From assembly GCA_965223695.1 (NCBI GenBank), contig CBDCXJ010000031.1, positions 1 through 64,000 on the forward strand: DNA of 64,000 bases. The letters are read 5' to 3'. Numbering within the stretch: position 1 is the first letter of the stretch; each line of letters begins with the position of its first letter. The stretch is from JAUVPB01 sp965223695. Its GTDB lineage: Bacteria; Actinomycetota; Thermoleophilia; Gaiellales; Gaiellaceae. Shown here in pieces: positions 32,649 to 41,262 of the stretch. A program made the translations under genes and the position numbers. The notes under the pieces are model-generated. The model ran no database searches. It saw only the letters and a list, made by a program, of their open reading frames with translations, and had not been told where the DNA came from.

Positions 32649-33574
32649 AGAACTGCGGGGCAGCCCAGGAGCGAGGTCGCCCTCCGCACGCCGTCCCTGA
32701 TCGCCGCAGCCACGACGTCGGCGGCGACGGCGGCGACGGCAACGGGGTCGGCAGCGTACGCGCCCGAGGCGATGCAGAAGGTCATGTCGCCGTCCACGGC
32801 TGTCGCCGCCGGCGACACCGCTCTCGCCGTGCCGGCCCCGGCCGAGCGCGCAACGAGCCAGGCCTGACGCTTGTCGAGTGTCGCGTCCGTAAGCACGCAC
32901 ACCAGCGTTGTCGCCTCGCCCTGCGCATGTCGTGGGCCGAAGCCGTCACGCAACAGCTCGACGGTGCCAGCGAACGCATCGCCACGCCGGGCGCCGACGA
33001 GGATCGAGCCGTCGGCATCGAGCACGTCACCGAACGCGTTGACCGCTGCGATCGCCTGCACCGTGGCACCACCGCTGAGAACGCTCTCGGCGAAGCCCAG
33101 TCCACCGCGACACCAACCATCGGCTCCGAGCAGCTTGCCGACCGTGCACCCGGTACCGACGCCGACGTTGCCGCTCTCGACCGTGGCGCCAGCCTCGATG
33201 CAGGCCGCGTAGCCCTCGTCCGGGCCCGGGCGCGTCTGACTGTCGCCGATGGCGAGGTCGAAGACGACGGCCGAGGCGACAAGGGGTACGAGCCCGGCCG
33301 GGGTGGCGTAGCCGCAGCCGTGCTCGCCAAGCCAGCGTGCGACGCCGTCGGCGGCGGCGAGCCCGTGCGCACTGCCGCCCGTCAGAAGAACAGCGTTGAC
33401 CCCGTCGACCGAGGCTGCTGGCTGGAGGAGCTCGCTCTCGCGTGTGCCGGGCCCGCCGCCCCTGACCTCGGCTGCCGCTACGGCGCCGTCCGGGGGCAGG
33501 ATCACGGTGCAGCCGGTGCAGGCGCCGAGATCGGTCCAGTGCCCGGCCAGGAAGCCGTTGATCAGCTCAGGCAC
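32645..33574 (-). CDS. P1 family peptidase (DmpA-like N-terminal nucleophile)
   Basis: Autoprocessing aminopeptidase family (DmpA/peptidase S58). CTGCTVIL, ESELLQPAASVDGVNAVLLTGGSA and GTGCTVGKLLG are family motifs. The self-cleavage region is GEATTLVCVLTDATLDK, Thr222/223 being the expected nucleophile after cleavage, where others usually read ENTTI or a Ser. SPAATAVDGDMTFCIASG lies near the end. The GTG at 33572-33574 overlaps the mutM 3' end by eight bases and gives 309 residues. Substrate is unknown. Confidence 0.85.
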   Translation of the reverse strand: MPELINGFLAGHWTDLGACTGCTVILPPDGAVAAAEVRGGGPGTRESELLQPAASVDGVNAVLLTGGSAHGLAAADGVARWLGEHGCGYATPAGLVPLVASAVVFDLAIGDSQTRPGPDEGYAACIEAGATVESGNVGVGTGCTVGKLLGADGWCRGGLGFAESVLSGGATVQAIAAVNAFGDVLDADGSILVGARRGDAFAGTVELLRDGFGPRHAQGEATTLVCVLTDATLDKRQAWLVARSAGAGTARAVSPAATAVDGDMTFCIASGAYAADPVAVAAVAADVVAAAIRDGVRRATSLLGCPAVL

Positions 33575-34460
33575 GAGTCCTGCGCCTCCTCGGAGCTGGT
33601 TGGCACCCGGAACAGAACCAGGTGCCGCGCCCGGCGAGACGCGTCTTCGCGATCGGCGCGGCGCAGCGCTCGCAGGGCTCGCCTTCACGGCCGTAGACGG
33701 CGAACTCGTCCTGCATCGTGCCGCGCGCGCCGTTCGGTGCGCGGTAGTCGCGCAGCGTCGCGCCCTGGCGCTCGATCCCTTTCGCGAGCGCGGCTCGGAC
33801 GGCCTCGACAAGCCGCTCGATCTCGGGCGCGCGGAGTGACGAACCGGCACGTCCGGGATGCACGCCGGCACGCCAGAGCGCCTCGTCCGCATATATGTTG
33901 CCTACTCCGGCAACAGTTCGTTGATCGAGCAGGGCGGCCTTGATCGGTGCTCGTGAGCTCTCGAGGCGGCGTGAGAGCCACGCCTGGTCGAAGGCCGAGT
34001 CGAGCGGCTCGGGGCCGAGGCGCATGTCGAAATAGGCGTCGAGCTCGTCACGCTCGAGCACCGTCCACGTGCCGAACCGGCGCACGTCGTGGTACTCGAC
34101 GCATAGTCCATCGTCGAGCACGATCGTTGCTCGACGATGGCCCGCCTGGTCGAGCTCCGCGGTCGAGCCGGCAGGCCCGATGGCGGCGTCGCTGTCGCGC
34201 GAGGGCTCCGAGGTCGCGAACGAGCCCGTCATGCGGAGGTGGACGAGCCAGCTGAGCTCGGCATCGAGCTCGAACACGAGGTACTTGCCGCGACGGCCCA
34301 CGTCGACGACCTCGGTACCGGCCAACATCGCGGCCACCGCCTCAGGCGGATCAGGCCGCGTCAGTCGTTCGTCGACGATCGTCACCTCGGCTAGACGCCT
34401 GGCGCGCATCAGCGGTGCGAGCTGGCGACGGACGGTCTCGACTTCGGGAAGCTCTGGCAT
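33567..34460 (-). CDS. mutM: Formamidopyrimidine-DNA glycosylase
   Basis: Base-excision repair enzyme for 8-oxoguanine and formamidopyrimidines, with AP-lyase activity. PELPEVET at residues 2-9 includes the catalytic Pro2 and Glu3; GRRGKYL, VHLRMTGSF, VAGVGNIYADEALWRAG and GATLRDYRAPNG follow. The zinc finger CERCAAPIAKT... WFCSGC is complete at the C-terminus. A 15-residue insert rich in Ser/Asp and Ala (about 84-100) is longer than usual. Stands 1 base from the pdp stop. Confidence 0.96.
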   Translation of the reverse strand: MPELPEVETVRRQLAPLMRARRLAEVTIVDERLTRPDPPEAVAAMLAGTEVVDVGRRGKYLVFELDAELSWLVHLRMTGSFATSEPSRDSDAAIGPAGSTAELDQAGHRRATIVLDDGLCVEYHDVRRFGTWTVLERDELDAYFDMRLGPEPLDSAFDQAWLSRRLESSRAPIKAALLDQRTVAGVGNIYADEALWRAGVHPGRAGSSLRAPEIERLVEAVRAALAKGIERQGATLRDYRAPNGARGTMQDEFAVYGREGEPCERCAAPIAKTRLAGRGTWFCSGCQPAPRRRRTRA

Positions 34461-34461
34461 C

Positions 34462-35778
34462 TCAGTCGAGTTGCTCGAGCACCAGCGGCGCGGGCGCCGG
34501 CGGCTCGTCGCCGATCTCGTACGCGGCGGCGACAGCGGCCGCCGCTCGCTCGGCCTCGTCGTCGGTGCGGGCGTGAACCACGGCCAGGACGTCGCCGACG
34601 CTGACGCCGTCCCCGCGCTTGCGTCGGCACACGATGCCCGTGCTGTGGTCGATCACGTCGGTCTTGTGCGCGCGCCCCGCACCCAGGCCGACGGTCGCCG
34701 TGCCGATCGCGAGCGCATCGAGGCCGCGGACGTAGCCGGCACACGCGCTGGACACCTCGCGCGCCATCGGCGCCGATGGCAGCAGGTCGACGTCGGGGTC
34801 GCCACCCTGCGCGCGCACCCACCGCTCGTAGGCCTCAACACCCGCCCCGCTCTCGAGCGTGGCGCGCGCTCGGCGCTCGCCCTCTGCCCGGTCGAGGCCG
34901 AGATCAGACATGGCCAGAAGCTGCGCGGCGGAAGAGACGATCAGCTCGGTGAAGTCCAGAGGCCCCTCGCCTCGGAGAGTGTCGACCGCCTCGCGTATCT
35001 CGAGCGCGTTGCCAACCGCACAGCCAAGCGGTTGCTTCATGTCGGTGAGCTCGCACACGACGTCCCGGCCGGCGCGTTTGCCCAGCTCGACCATGGTCTC
35101 GGCGAGTCGGCGCGCTTCCTCGCTGGTGCGCATGAAGGCGCCGTTGCCGACCTTGACGTCGAGCAGGATCGCCGAGGCTCCCGACGCGATCTTCTTCGAC
35201 ATGATGCTCGCGGCGATCAGCGAGATCTCGCCGACCGTTCCGGTCACATCGCGAAGCGCGTAGAGGCGGGCATCGGCCGGAACGAGCGTCGGCGTCTGGC
35301 TCACGATCGCCATCCCCACATCGCCGACCTGCGCCACGAACTCGGCTTCGTCGAGCTCGACCCGGAAGCCAGGGATTGCCTCGAGCTTGTCGAGGGTGCC
35401 GCCCGTATGGCCGAGGCCGCGTCCGCTCATCTTGGCGAACGGCGCGCCGCAGGCGGCGACGAGCGGCCCGAGCGCGATCGACGTCTTGTCGCCGACACCG
35501 CCGGTCGAGTGTTTGTCGAGCGCCGGTCGGCCGAGCGGCGTGAGGTCGATCACGTCACCGCTCTCGACCATGGCGTCAGTTAGCACGACAGTCTCGGCCG
35601 GCGACATGCCGTTGAAGAACGTCGCCATCAGGAACGCCGACATCTGGTAATCGGGAACCTCGTCGCGCGTGTACGCAAGAACGAGCTCGCGCAGCGCGGT
35701 GGCGTCGAGCTCGTGCCCGTCGCGCTTCTGCTCGATCAGATCGACGGCCCGTACCGGCCCGGCCGAACTAGCAACCAT
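34462..35778 (-). CDS. pdp: Pyrimidine-nucleoside (thymidine) phosphorylase
   Basis: Phosphorolyses pyrimidine nucleosides to base and (deoxy)ribose-1-phosphate. Visible: KHSTGGVGDKTSIALGPLVAACG, KMSGRGLGHTGGTLDKLEAI, LYALRDVTGTVGE and KKIASGASAILLDVKVGNGAFM, i.e. phosphate- and nucleoside-binding motifs of the NP-II family. 438 residues is expected. Whether it is DeoA-type or Pdp-type is not decided by sequence. It is immediately followed by deoB upstream in transcription, which would isomerise the product sugar-phosphate. Confidence 0.93.
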   Translation of the reverse strand: MVASSAGPVRAVDLIEQKRDGHELDATALRELVLAYTRDEVPDYQMSAFLMATFFNGMSPAETVVLTDAMVESGDVIDLTPLGRPALDKHSTGGVGDKTSIALGPLVAACGAPFAKMSGRGLGHTGGTLDKLEAIPGFRVELDEAEFVAQVGDVGMAIVSQTPTLVPADARLYALRDVTGTVGEISLIAASIMSKKIASGASAILLDVKVGNGAFMRTSEEARRLAETMVELGKRAGRDVVCELTDMKQPLGCAVGNALEIREAVDTLRGEGPLDFTELIVSSAAQLLAMSDLGLDRAEGERRARATLESGAGVEAYERWVRAQGGDPDVDLLPSAPMAREVSSACAGYVRGLDALAIGTATVGLGAGRAHKTDVIDHSTGIVCRRKRGDGVSVGDVLAVVHARTDDEAERAAAAVAAAYEIGDEPPAPAPLVLEQLD

Positions 35779-36963
35779 CTAGATGGATGACGCCATCTGG
35801 GGCTCGACAATCGGCGTGCCGCTCACACCTCGTGCGGGTACCCGTCCACCAAACCAGGCGTTGACGGTCGCGCCGACGTCGCCGAGCTCACCGATGTGGC
35901 GCGCGCCGCTTGCGTTACGCCCCTCGACGTAGAGCAAGAGCAGCGCGTGCTCACGCGAGTGATCGGTCGACGGCGTCGTCGGATCGACACCGTGGTCCGA
36001 GGTCAGCACGAGCAGGTCACCCGGTCGGAGCGAGCCGAGGATCTCGAAGAGGCGCCGGTCGAAGTCCTGAAGACAGCGATGAAAATTGACCGGGTCGTTG
36101 CGGTGCCCCCAGACCATGTCGGTCTCAACCAGGTTGGTGAAGACAAAGCCTTCCTCCAGATGCTCGAGCAACTCGACTGTCTGAGCAATCCCCTCGTTGT
36201 TCGACTTCGTCGGGAAGGAATGCGTCACGTCCTGACCCGCGAAGATGTCGGAGATCTTGCCGACGCCATGGACCTCGATGCCGGTTTCGAGCACGATCGA
36301 GAGCCAGTTCGGTCGCTTCGGTTTCAACGACCAGTCGTGTCGGTCGGGCGTGCGCGAATAGCTTCCCGACTGACCTTCGAAAGGCCTGGCGATCACGCGC
36401 CCGACTGCGTTATCCCCGTTGAGAATGCCCCGCGCGAGCTCGCAGGCCGCGTAGAGCTCCTGGAGCTCGATGGTGTCGACGTGCGCGGCGACCTGGAAGA
36501 CCGAGTCGGCCGACGTGTACACGATCCACTTGCCGCTCGCCTGATGCTCCTCGCCAAGCTCCTGGATGATCTCGGTGCCCGAAGCCGGCACGTTGCCGAG
36601 TACGCCGCGCCCGGTCTTGTGGGCGAACTCCTCGATGACCGTGAAGGGGAACCCGTGCGGATAGGTCGGTGGCGCTTGCTTCGAGACGAGCCCCATCATC
36701 TCCCAGTGCCCCGAAGTCGTGTCCTTGCCCTTCGAGTGAACGACGAGGCGCCCTGCCGTGGCGGGGGCGCCGTCCTGAGGCGGGCAGCCCTCGAGCTCGA
36801 CGACGTTGCCGAGCCCCAGCGCTTCGAGGTTCGGCAGGTCGAGCCCGCCGACGGCATGCGCGACGTTCCCGAGCGTGTTCGAGCCCTCGTCCCCGTACTC
36901 GCCCGCGTCGGGCAACTCGCCGGCGCCGACGCCGTCGAGGACGATCACGCAGGCTCTGGGCAC
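35779..36963 (-). CDS. deoB: Phosphopentomutase
   Basis: Alkaline-phosphatase-fold metalloenzyme converting (deoxy)ribose-1-phosphate to the 5-phosphate. VIVLDGVGAGELPDAGEYGD has the first metal Asp; GKDTTSGHWEMMG has the phosphate-accepting Thr region; LTSDHGVDPTTPSTDHSREH gives the remaining ligands. 394 residues fits. GTG at 36961-36963 starts it. With pdp it forms a nucleoside salvage pair. Confidence 0.96.
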   Translation of the reverse strand: MPRACVIVLDGVGAGELPDAGEYGDEGSNTLGNVAHAVGGLDLPNLEALGLGNVVELEGCPPQDGAPATAGRLVVHSKGKDTTSGHWEMMGLVSKQAPPTYPHGFPFTVIEEFAHKTGRGVLGNVPASGTEIIQELGEEHQASGKWIVYTSADSVFQVAAHVDTIELQELYAACELARGILNGDNAVGRVIARPFEGQSGSYSRTPDRHDWSLKPKRPNWLSIVLETGIEVHGVGKISDIFAGQDVTHSFPTKSNNEGIAQTVELLEHLEEGFVFTNLVETDMVWGHRNDPVNFHRCLQDFDRRLFEILGSLRPGDLLVLTSDHGVDPTTPSTDHSREHALLLLYVEGRNASGARHIGELGDVGATVNAWFGGRVPARGVSGTPIVEPQMASSI

Positions 36964-37036
36964 AGGAAGATTGATTCCACGATGGCGAGGGTCTGGGTCT
37001 TGCCGAAACCGTGCAGGTCTCTACCGGCGCTATTCT

Positions 37037-37201
37037 ATGGAGTCAGTGGATACCTTCATCGGCCTTCTCGAGATAGCCGCGTGGATCATCGTCGTCGTAT
37101 CGATGGCGGCCGGGCTGACCTGGTTCATGATCAGAGTCATGCCTCAGCGGGACAAGGGCGAGGACGACGGAGACGCCGCCGACGAGCCGGCCGACTCCTA
37201 G
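37037..37201 (+). CDS. Small single-pass membrane protein
   Basis: 54 residues if started at ATG 37037, with one hydrophobic segment (TFIGLLEIAAWIIVVVSMAAG) followed by a charged Asp/Glu-rich tail. A TATTCT box lies directly before that ATG, so the true start may be the GTG at 37046, giving a nearly leaderless mRNA. No family is recognised. Divergent from deoB and convergent with ald. Confidence 0.55.
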   Translation: MESVDTFIGLLEIAAWIIVVVSMAAGLTWFMIRVMPQRDKGEDDGDAADEPADS

Positions 37202-37230
37202 CTGGTTGAGCTAACCGGGTAGACCCACAT

Positions 37231-38340
37231 TTAGAGCGCGTCCTCGAGCGGCACGTGGTCGAGACCGTGCGCCTCGCCAATAGCCTCGTAGGTGATGGCG
37301 CCGTTGGCCACGTTCACGCCCCGCGCAAGCGCCGGGTCGGCACGCAATGCATCCGCGAGGCCGCGCTCGGCGATCGCGTGAGCGTAGGGCAGCGTGACGT
37401 TGACGAGCCCCTTCGTCGACGTCGTCGGCACGGCTCCGGGCATGTTGGCGACGCAGTAGTGAATGATCCCGTCCACCTGGTAGATCGGGTCCGAGTGCGT
37501 CGTCGGACGCGAGGTCTCGAAGCAGCCACCCTGATCGATGGCGACGTCGACGAGCACCGAGCCCTCGTGCATCAGGGCGAGCATCTCGCGGCTGATCAGC
37601 GTCGGCGCACGTGCACCCGGGACAAGCACCGCACCGATCACCATGTCGGCACGCGCGATCGCCTCTTCGAGCTGCTGGCTGTTGGACATGGCAAGGGTGA
37701 CGCGCCGGTCGAGGACATGCTCCAGGTGTCGCATTCGCTCGACCGAGCGCTCGAGCACGAGCACGTGCGCGTGCATTCCAAGCGCGATCAGCGCCGCGTT
37801 GCTCCCGACCGTGCCGCCTCCGATCACGACGACGCTTGCAGGCCAGACGCCGGGGATTCCGCCCATCAGCACGCCGCGCCCGCCCTGAGGCTTCTCGAGG
37901 GCCCAGGCACCCATCTGCGGGGCGAGCCGCCCGGCAACCTCGCTCATCGGCGCGAGCAACGGCAGCTCGCCGCTATCGAGCTGCACCGTCTCGTAGGCAA
38001 CGCACGTCGCCCCGCTCGCTAGGAGTGCCTCGGTGAGATCACGGTCGGCAGCGAGGTGCAGGTAGGTGAAGAGGATCTGGCCTTCTCGTAGCCGCCCGTA
38101 CTCTTCAGGGAGCGGCTCTTTGACCTTGAGCACGAGCTCCGCGCCTTCCCAGACCTGGTCTGCGCTACCGAGCTCAGCTCCTGCGGCGCGATAGAGGTCG
38201 TCGGCGAAGGCGCTGCCCTTACCAGCAGCGGACTGGACGAGCACCGAGTGGCCGCTCGCGACGAGCTCACGCGCGCCGGCCGGGGTCATGCCGACGCGGT
38301 ACTCGTCGCTCTTGATCTCCGTGGGAACGCCGATTCGCAC
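37231..38340 (-). CDS. ald: Alanine dehydrogenase
   Basis: NAD-dependent reductive amination of pyruvate or the reverse. MRIGVPTEIKSDEYRVGMTP at the N-terminus, VKEPLPEEYGRLREGQILFTYLHLA, then the Rossmann motif VIGGGTVGSNAAL and HYCVANMPGAVPTTST, the substrate region, are typical. 369 residues fits. GTG at 38338-38340 is the start. It is 4 bases from the M20 peptidase stop, so probably co-transcribed. Confidence 0.96.
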   Translation of the reverse strand: MRIGVPTEIKSDEYRVGMTPAGARELVASGHSVLVQSAAGKGSAFADDLYRAAGAELGSADQVWEGAELVLKVKEPLPEEYGRLREGQILFTYLHLAADRDLTEALLASGATCVAYETVQLDSGELPLLAPMSEVAGRLAPQMGAWALEKPQGGRGVLMGGIPGVWPASVVVIGGGTVGSNAALIALGMHAHVLVLERSVERMRHLEHVLDRRVTLAMSNSQQLEEAIARADMVIGAVLVPGARAPTLISREMLALMHEGSVLVDVAIDQGGCFETSRPTTHSDPIYQVDGIIHYCVANMPGAVPTTSTKGLVNVTLPYAHAIAERGLADALRADPALARGVNVANGAITYEAIGEAHGLDHVPLEDAL

Positions 38341-38344
38341 GCTC

Positions 38345-39469
38345 TTAGCCTCGCGCCGCGCAGTCGATCAAAGCGAGGGTGACGTCGCGCATGCCCTCGA
38401 GGTCGGCGAGCGCGATTTCCTCGTCGGGCGAGTGGATCTTCGCCATGCCGTTGGCGAGGTTGAGACAAGGCACTCCCCGCGCGTTGAACACGTTCGCGTC
38501 GGCGCCGCCGCCGCAGTCGACGAGCCGCGGCGCATAGCCCGCCTGTCGCAAAGCACGCTCGCCGAGCGCGACGATCGGATCGGCAGCGGCGAACTCGTAG
38601 CCGGCGTACTTGTCCTCCATCGAGATCTCGACCTCGCACTCGCTGCGCGAGGCTGCGAAGCCAATCGAGTCGACCATCTCCCCCACGACCTCGCGAAGCG
38701 TCGCCTCGTCGAGCGAGCGCGCCTCGGCGGTCAGCTCGCACCGGTCGGGCACGATGTTGCGCGCCGTGCCGCCAGAGATCAGACCAACGTTCGAGGTGGT
38801 GCGCTCGTCTAGCCGCCCGAGCCGTAGCTCGGAGACAGCCCGCGCTGCAGCGGCGATCGCCGAGCGGCCCTCCTCGGGGGCGATGCCTGCATGCGCCTTG
38901 CGACCCATGAACGACGCGTCGATGGTTGTCTGGAACGGCGCCGCCTGCACGATGTCGCCGATCGGCGCTGCGTGATCGAAGACGAAACCGATCTGCGCGT
39001 TGAGTGCGTCGGCGTCGAACGCTTTTGCGCCGTCGCACCCCGTTTCCTCACGCGGCGTGAGCAGGAGCTCGACGCCCGCATGGGGCCGCACCTCATCGAG
39101 CACAGCTCTAAGGGCGTCCAGCATGACCACGACCGCAGCCTTGTTATCGGCGCCGAGAATCGTGTTGGCCTCGTTGCGAACGAAGCCGTCGGCGACCACC
39201 GGGCGGATCTCGTCTTCGGGCTGGTCGGTGTCGAGATGGGCGCAGAGGAAGATGGGCTGGCCGGCCGTGGACGACGGCTCGAGCGCAACGCGGATGTTGC
39301 CGGTGTTGCCGTCGATGACGGCGCCGGCGTCGTCCTCCAGAGCCTCAAGGCCGAGCTCGGCGAGGTAGTCGAGCACTCGGTCGGCAACCGCTCGTTCGTC
39401 TCCAGGGGGGCTCGGAATAGCGCACAGCTCGAGGAAGAGTGGGACGAGCTCGGGCAGTGGTGCTGCCAT
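38345..39469 (-). CDS. M20 family metallopeptidase (PepT-like)
   Basis: Zinc-dependent aminopeptidase fold. FLCAHLDTD gives the first metal His/Asp, LGADNKAAV the bridging Asp, and REETGCDGAKAF the catalytic Glu pair; VDCGGGADANVFNARG and KIHSPDEEI supply the later ligands. About 374 residues. Tripeptidase T-like and other M20 members share these motifs, so substrate preference is not clear. It follows pyrG with a 29-base gap. Confidence 0.88.
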   Translation of the reverse strand: MAAPLPELVPLFLELCAIPSPPGDERAVADRVLDYLAELGLEALEDDAGAVIDGNTGNIRVALEPSSTAGQPIFLCAHLDTDQPEDEIRPVVADGFVRNEANTILGADNKAAVVVMLDALRAVLDEVRPHAGVELLLTPREETGCDGAKAFDADALNAQIGFVFDHAAPIGDIVQAAPFQTTIDASFMGRKAHAGIAPEEGRSAIAAAARAVSELRLGRLDERTTSNVGLISGGTARNIVPDRCELTAEARSLDEATLREVVGEMVDSIGFAASRSECEVEISMEDKYAGYEFAAADPIVALGERALRQAGYAPRLVDCGGGADANVFNARGVPCLNLANGMAKIHSPDEEIALADLEGMRDVTLALIDCAARG

Positions 39470-39498
39470 CGGCGTTCAGCGGTGACGCCGCCGGACCC

Positions 39499-41136
39499 TC
39501 AGTTGCTGCTCGTCCTCGTCGCGCTCTCGCCAACACGCGAGCGCTCGCATGCGGCGCCGACGAAGTCGAGAAAGAGCGGCGCTGGCCTGCGCGGCCTCGA
39601 CTTGAACTCCGGATGGAACTGCGAGGCGACGAACCACGGGTGATCAGCGAGCTCGATGACCTCGACGAGCCGCCCCTGCTGAAAGGTCCCCGAGACCACG
39701 AGCCCGGCGTCCGCGAGGCGGTCGCGGTAGTCGTTGTTGACCTCGTAGCGATGCCGATGGCGCTCATGCACCTGGCTCTCGCCGTATGCGCTGTGCGCGC
39801 GGGTGCCGGCGGCGAGGTCGACCTCGTCCGCGCCGAGCCGCATGCTCCCGCCCATGTCTTCTATCTCCTTTTGCTCGGGCAATAGATCGATGACGGGGTG
39901 AGGCGTGTCGGGGTCGAACTCGCTCGAGTTGGCGCGCTCGAGGCTGGCGACGTTGCGAGCGAACTCGATCACTGCGATCTGCATTCCCAGGCAGATGCCC
40001 AGGTAGGGGATCTCGCGCTCGCGAGCGACCTCGGCCGCCATGATCTTCCCTTCGATCCCGCGTCCGCCGAAGCCGCCGGGAACGAGAATGCCCTCGGCAC
40101 GCTCGAGCTCGGCAGCCGTCTCGGGGTTCACGGCTGCGTCGACCCAGGAGAGGTTGACCGACACCCCGTGCTCGAGGCCGGCGTGCCGCAGCGCCTCGGC
40201 AACCGAGAGGTAGGCATCGTGGACGGCGACGTACTTGCCAACGAGCGCGATGGTCACCTCGTCTCGTTTCGCCCGGATCGCCCGGGCGAGCTCGCGCCAG
40301 CCGGTCAGATCGGCCTCGCCGCAGCCGAGGTCGAGCTTCGTGCAGACGAGCTCGTCGAGCCCTTCTTCGTGCAAGGCCTCGGGTACGAGGTAGACGTCTT
40401 CGACGTTCTGGTTGTCGATCACCGCGCGCTCGTCGATGTCGGCGAACAGCGCGATCTTCTCGCGCACCTCGTCCGGAAGCGGGTCGCTCGCGCGGCAGAC
40501 GAGGATGTCGGGGTGGATACCGATCCGGCGCAGCTCGTTGACCGAGTGCTGGGTCGGCTTGGTCTTCAGCTCACCGGCGGTGTCGATGAAGGGGACGAGC
40601 GTGACGTGCAGGTAGAGGACGTTCTCGTCTCCCTGCTCACGCCTGAACTGCCTGATCGCCTCGAGAAACGGAAGCGACTCGATGTCGCCCACCGTGCCGC
40701 CGATCTCCGAGATGACGACGTCGGCGTCGGTCGTCTCGGCCATGCGACGAATCCGGTCCTTGATCTCGTTGGTGATATGGGGAATCACCTGGACGGTCGA
40801 GCCGAGATACTCGCCCTTGCGCTCCTTGCGGATCACCGCGTACCAGATCGAGCCGGACGTGTGGTTGGCGTCTCTCGAGAGATTCTCGTCGACGAAGCGC
40901 TCGTAGTGGCCGATGTCGAGGTCGGTCTCGGCGCCGTCCTCGGTGACGAAGACCTCGCCGTGCTGGAAGGGGCTCATCGTGCCGGGGTCGACGTTGATGT
41001 AGGGGTCGAACTTCTGCACCTGCACGCGAGCGCCACGCGCTTTGAGCAGGGCGCCGAGCGAGGCGGCGGTGATGCCTTTGCCCAGCGACGAGACGACGCC
41101 ACCGGTCACGAAGACGTACTTCGTCTGTCGCGCCAT
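39499..41136 (-). CDS. pyrG: CTP synthase
   Basis: Makes CTP from UTP with glutamine nitrogen. The synthetase domain begins TKYVFVTGGVVSSLGKGITAAS; EIGGTVGDIESLPFLEAIRQ follows. The class I glutaminase domain has GGFGGRG, YLGICLGMQIAV (nucleophile Cys) and HPEF near the end. ATG 41134-41136 gives 545 residues, the normal size and N-terminus; the longer GTG-started frame adds 20 non-conserved residues. Upstream 126 bases separate it from recN's stop. Confidence 0.97.
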   Translation of the reverse strand: MARQTKYVFVTGGVVSSLGKGITAASLGALLKARGARVQVQKFDPYINVDPGTMSPFQHGEVFVTEDGAETDLDIGHYERFVDENLSRDANHTSGSIWYAVIRKERKGEYLGSTVQVIPHITNEIKDRIRRMAETTDADVVISEIGGTVGDIESLPFLEAIRQFRREQGDENVLYLHVTLVPFIDTAGELKTKPTQHSVNELRRIGIHPDILVCRASDPLPDEVREKIALFADIDERAVIDNQNVEDVYLVPEALHEEGLDELVCTKLDLGCGEADLTGWRELARAIRAKRDEVTIALVGKYVAVHDAYLSVAEALRHAGLEHGVSVNLSWVDAAVNPETAAELERAEGILVPGGFGGRGIEGKIMAAEVAREREIPYLGICLGMQIAVIEFARNVASLERANSSEFDPDTPHPVIDLLPEQKEIEDMGGSMRLGADEVDLAAGTRAHSAYGESQVHERHRHRYEVNNDYRDRLADAGLVVSGTFQQGRLVEVIELADHPWFVASQFHPEFKSRPRRPAPLFLDFVGAACERSRVGESATRTSSN

Positions 41137-41262
41137 CAGCCGCTCGATGGCCGGTTTCTCCGCGTCCGGGAGCGGTACACGCTCACGGACACCCACCCTA
41201 CCATCGGTCGAGCCGGGAGCGGGTCCGTGTCGGCCCGCCGCCCACGGGCCGCACCGCGGCCA

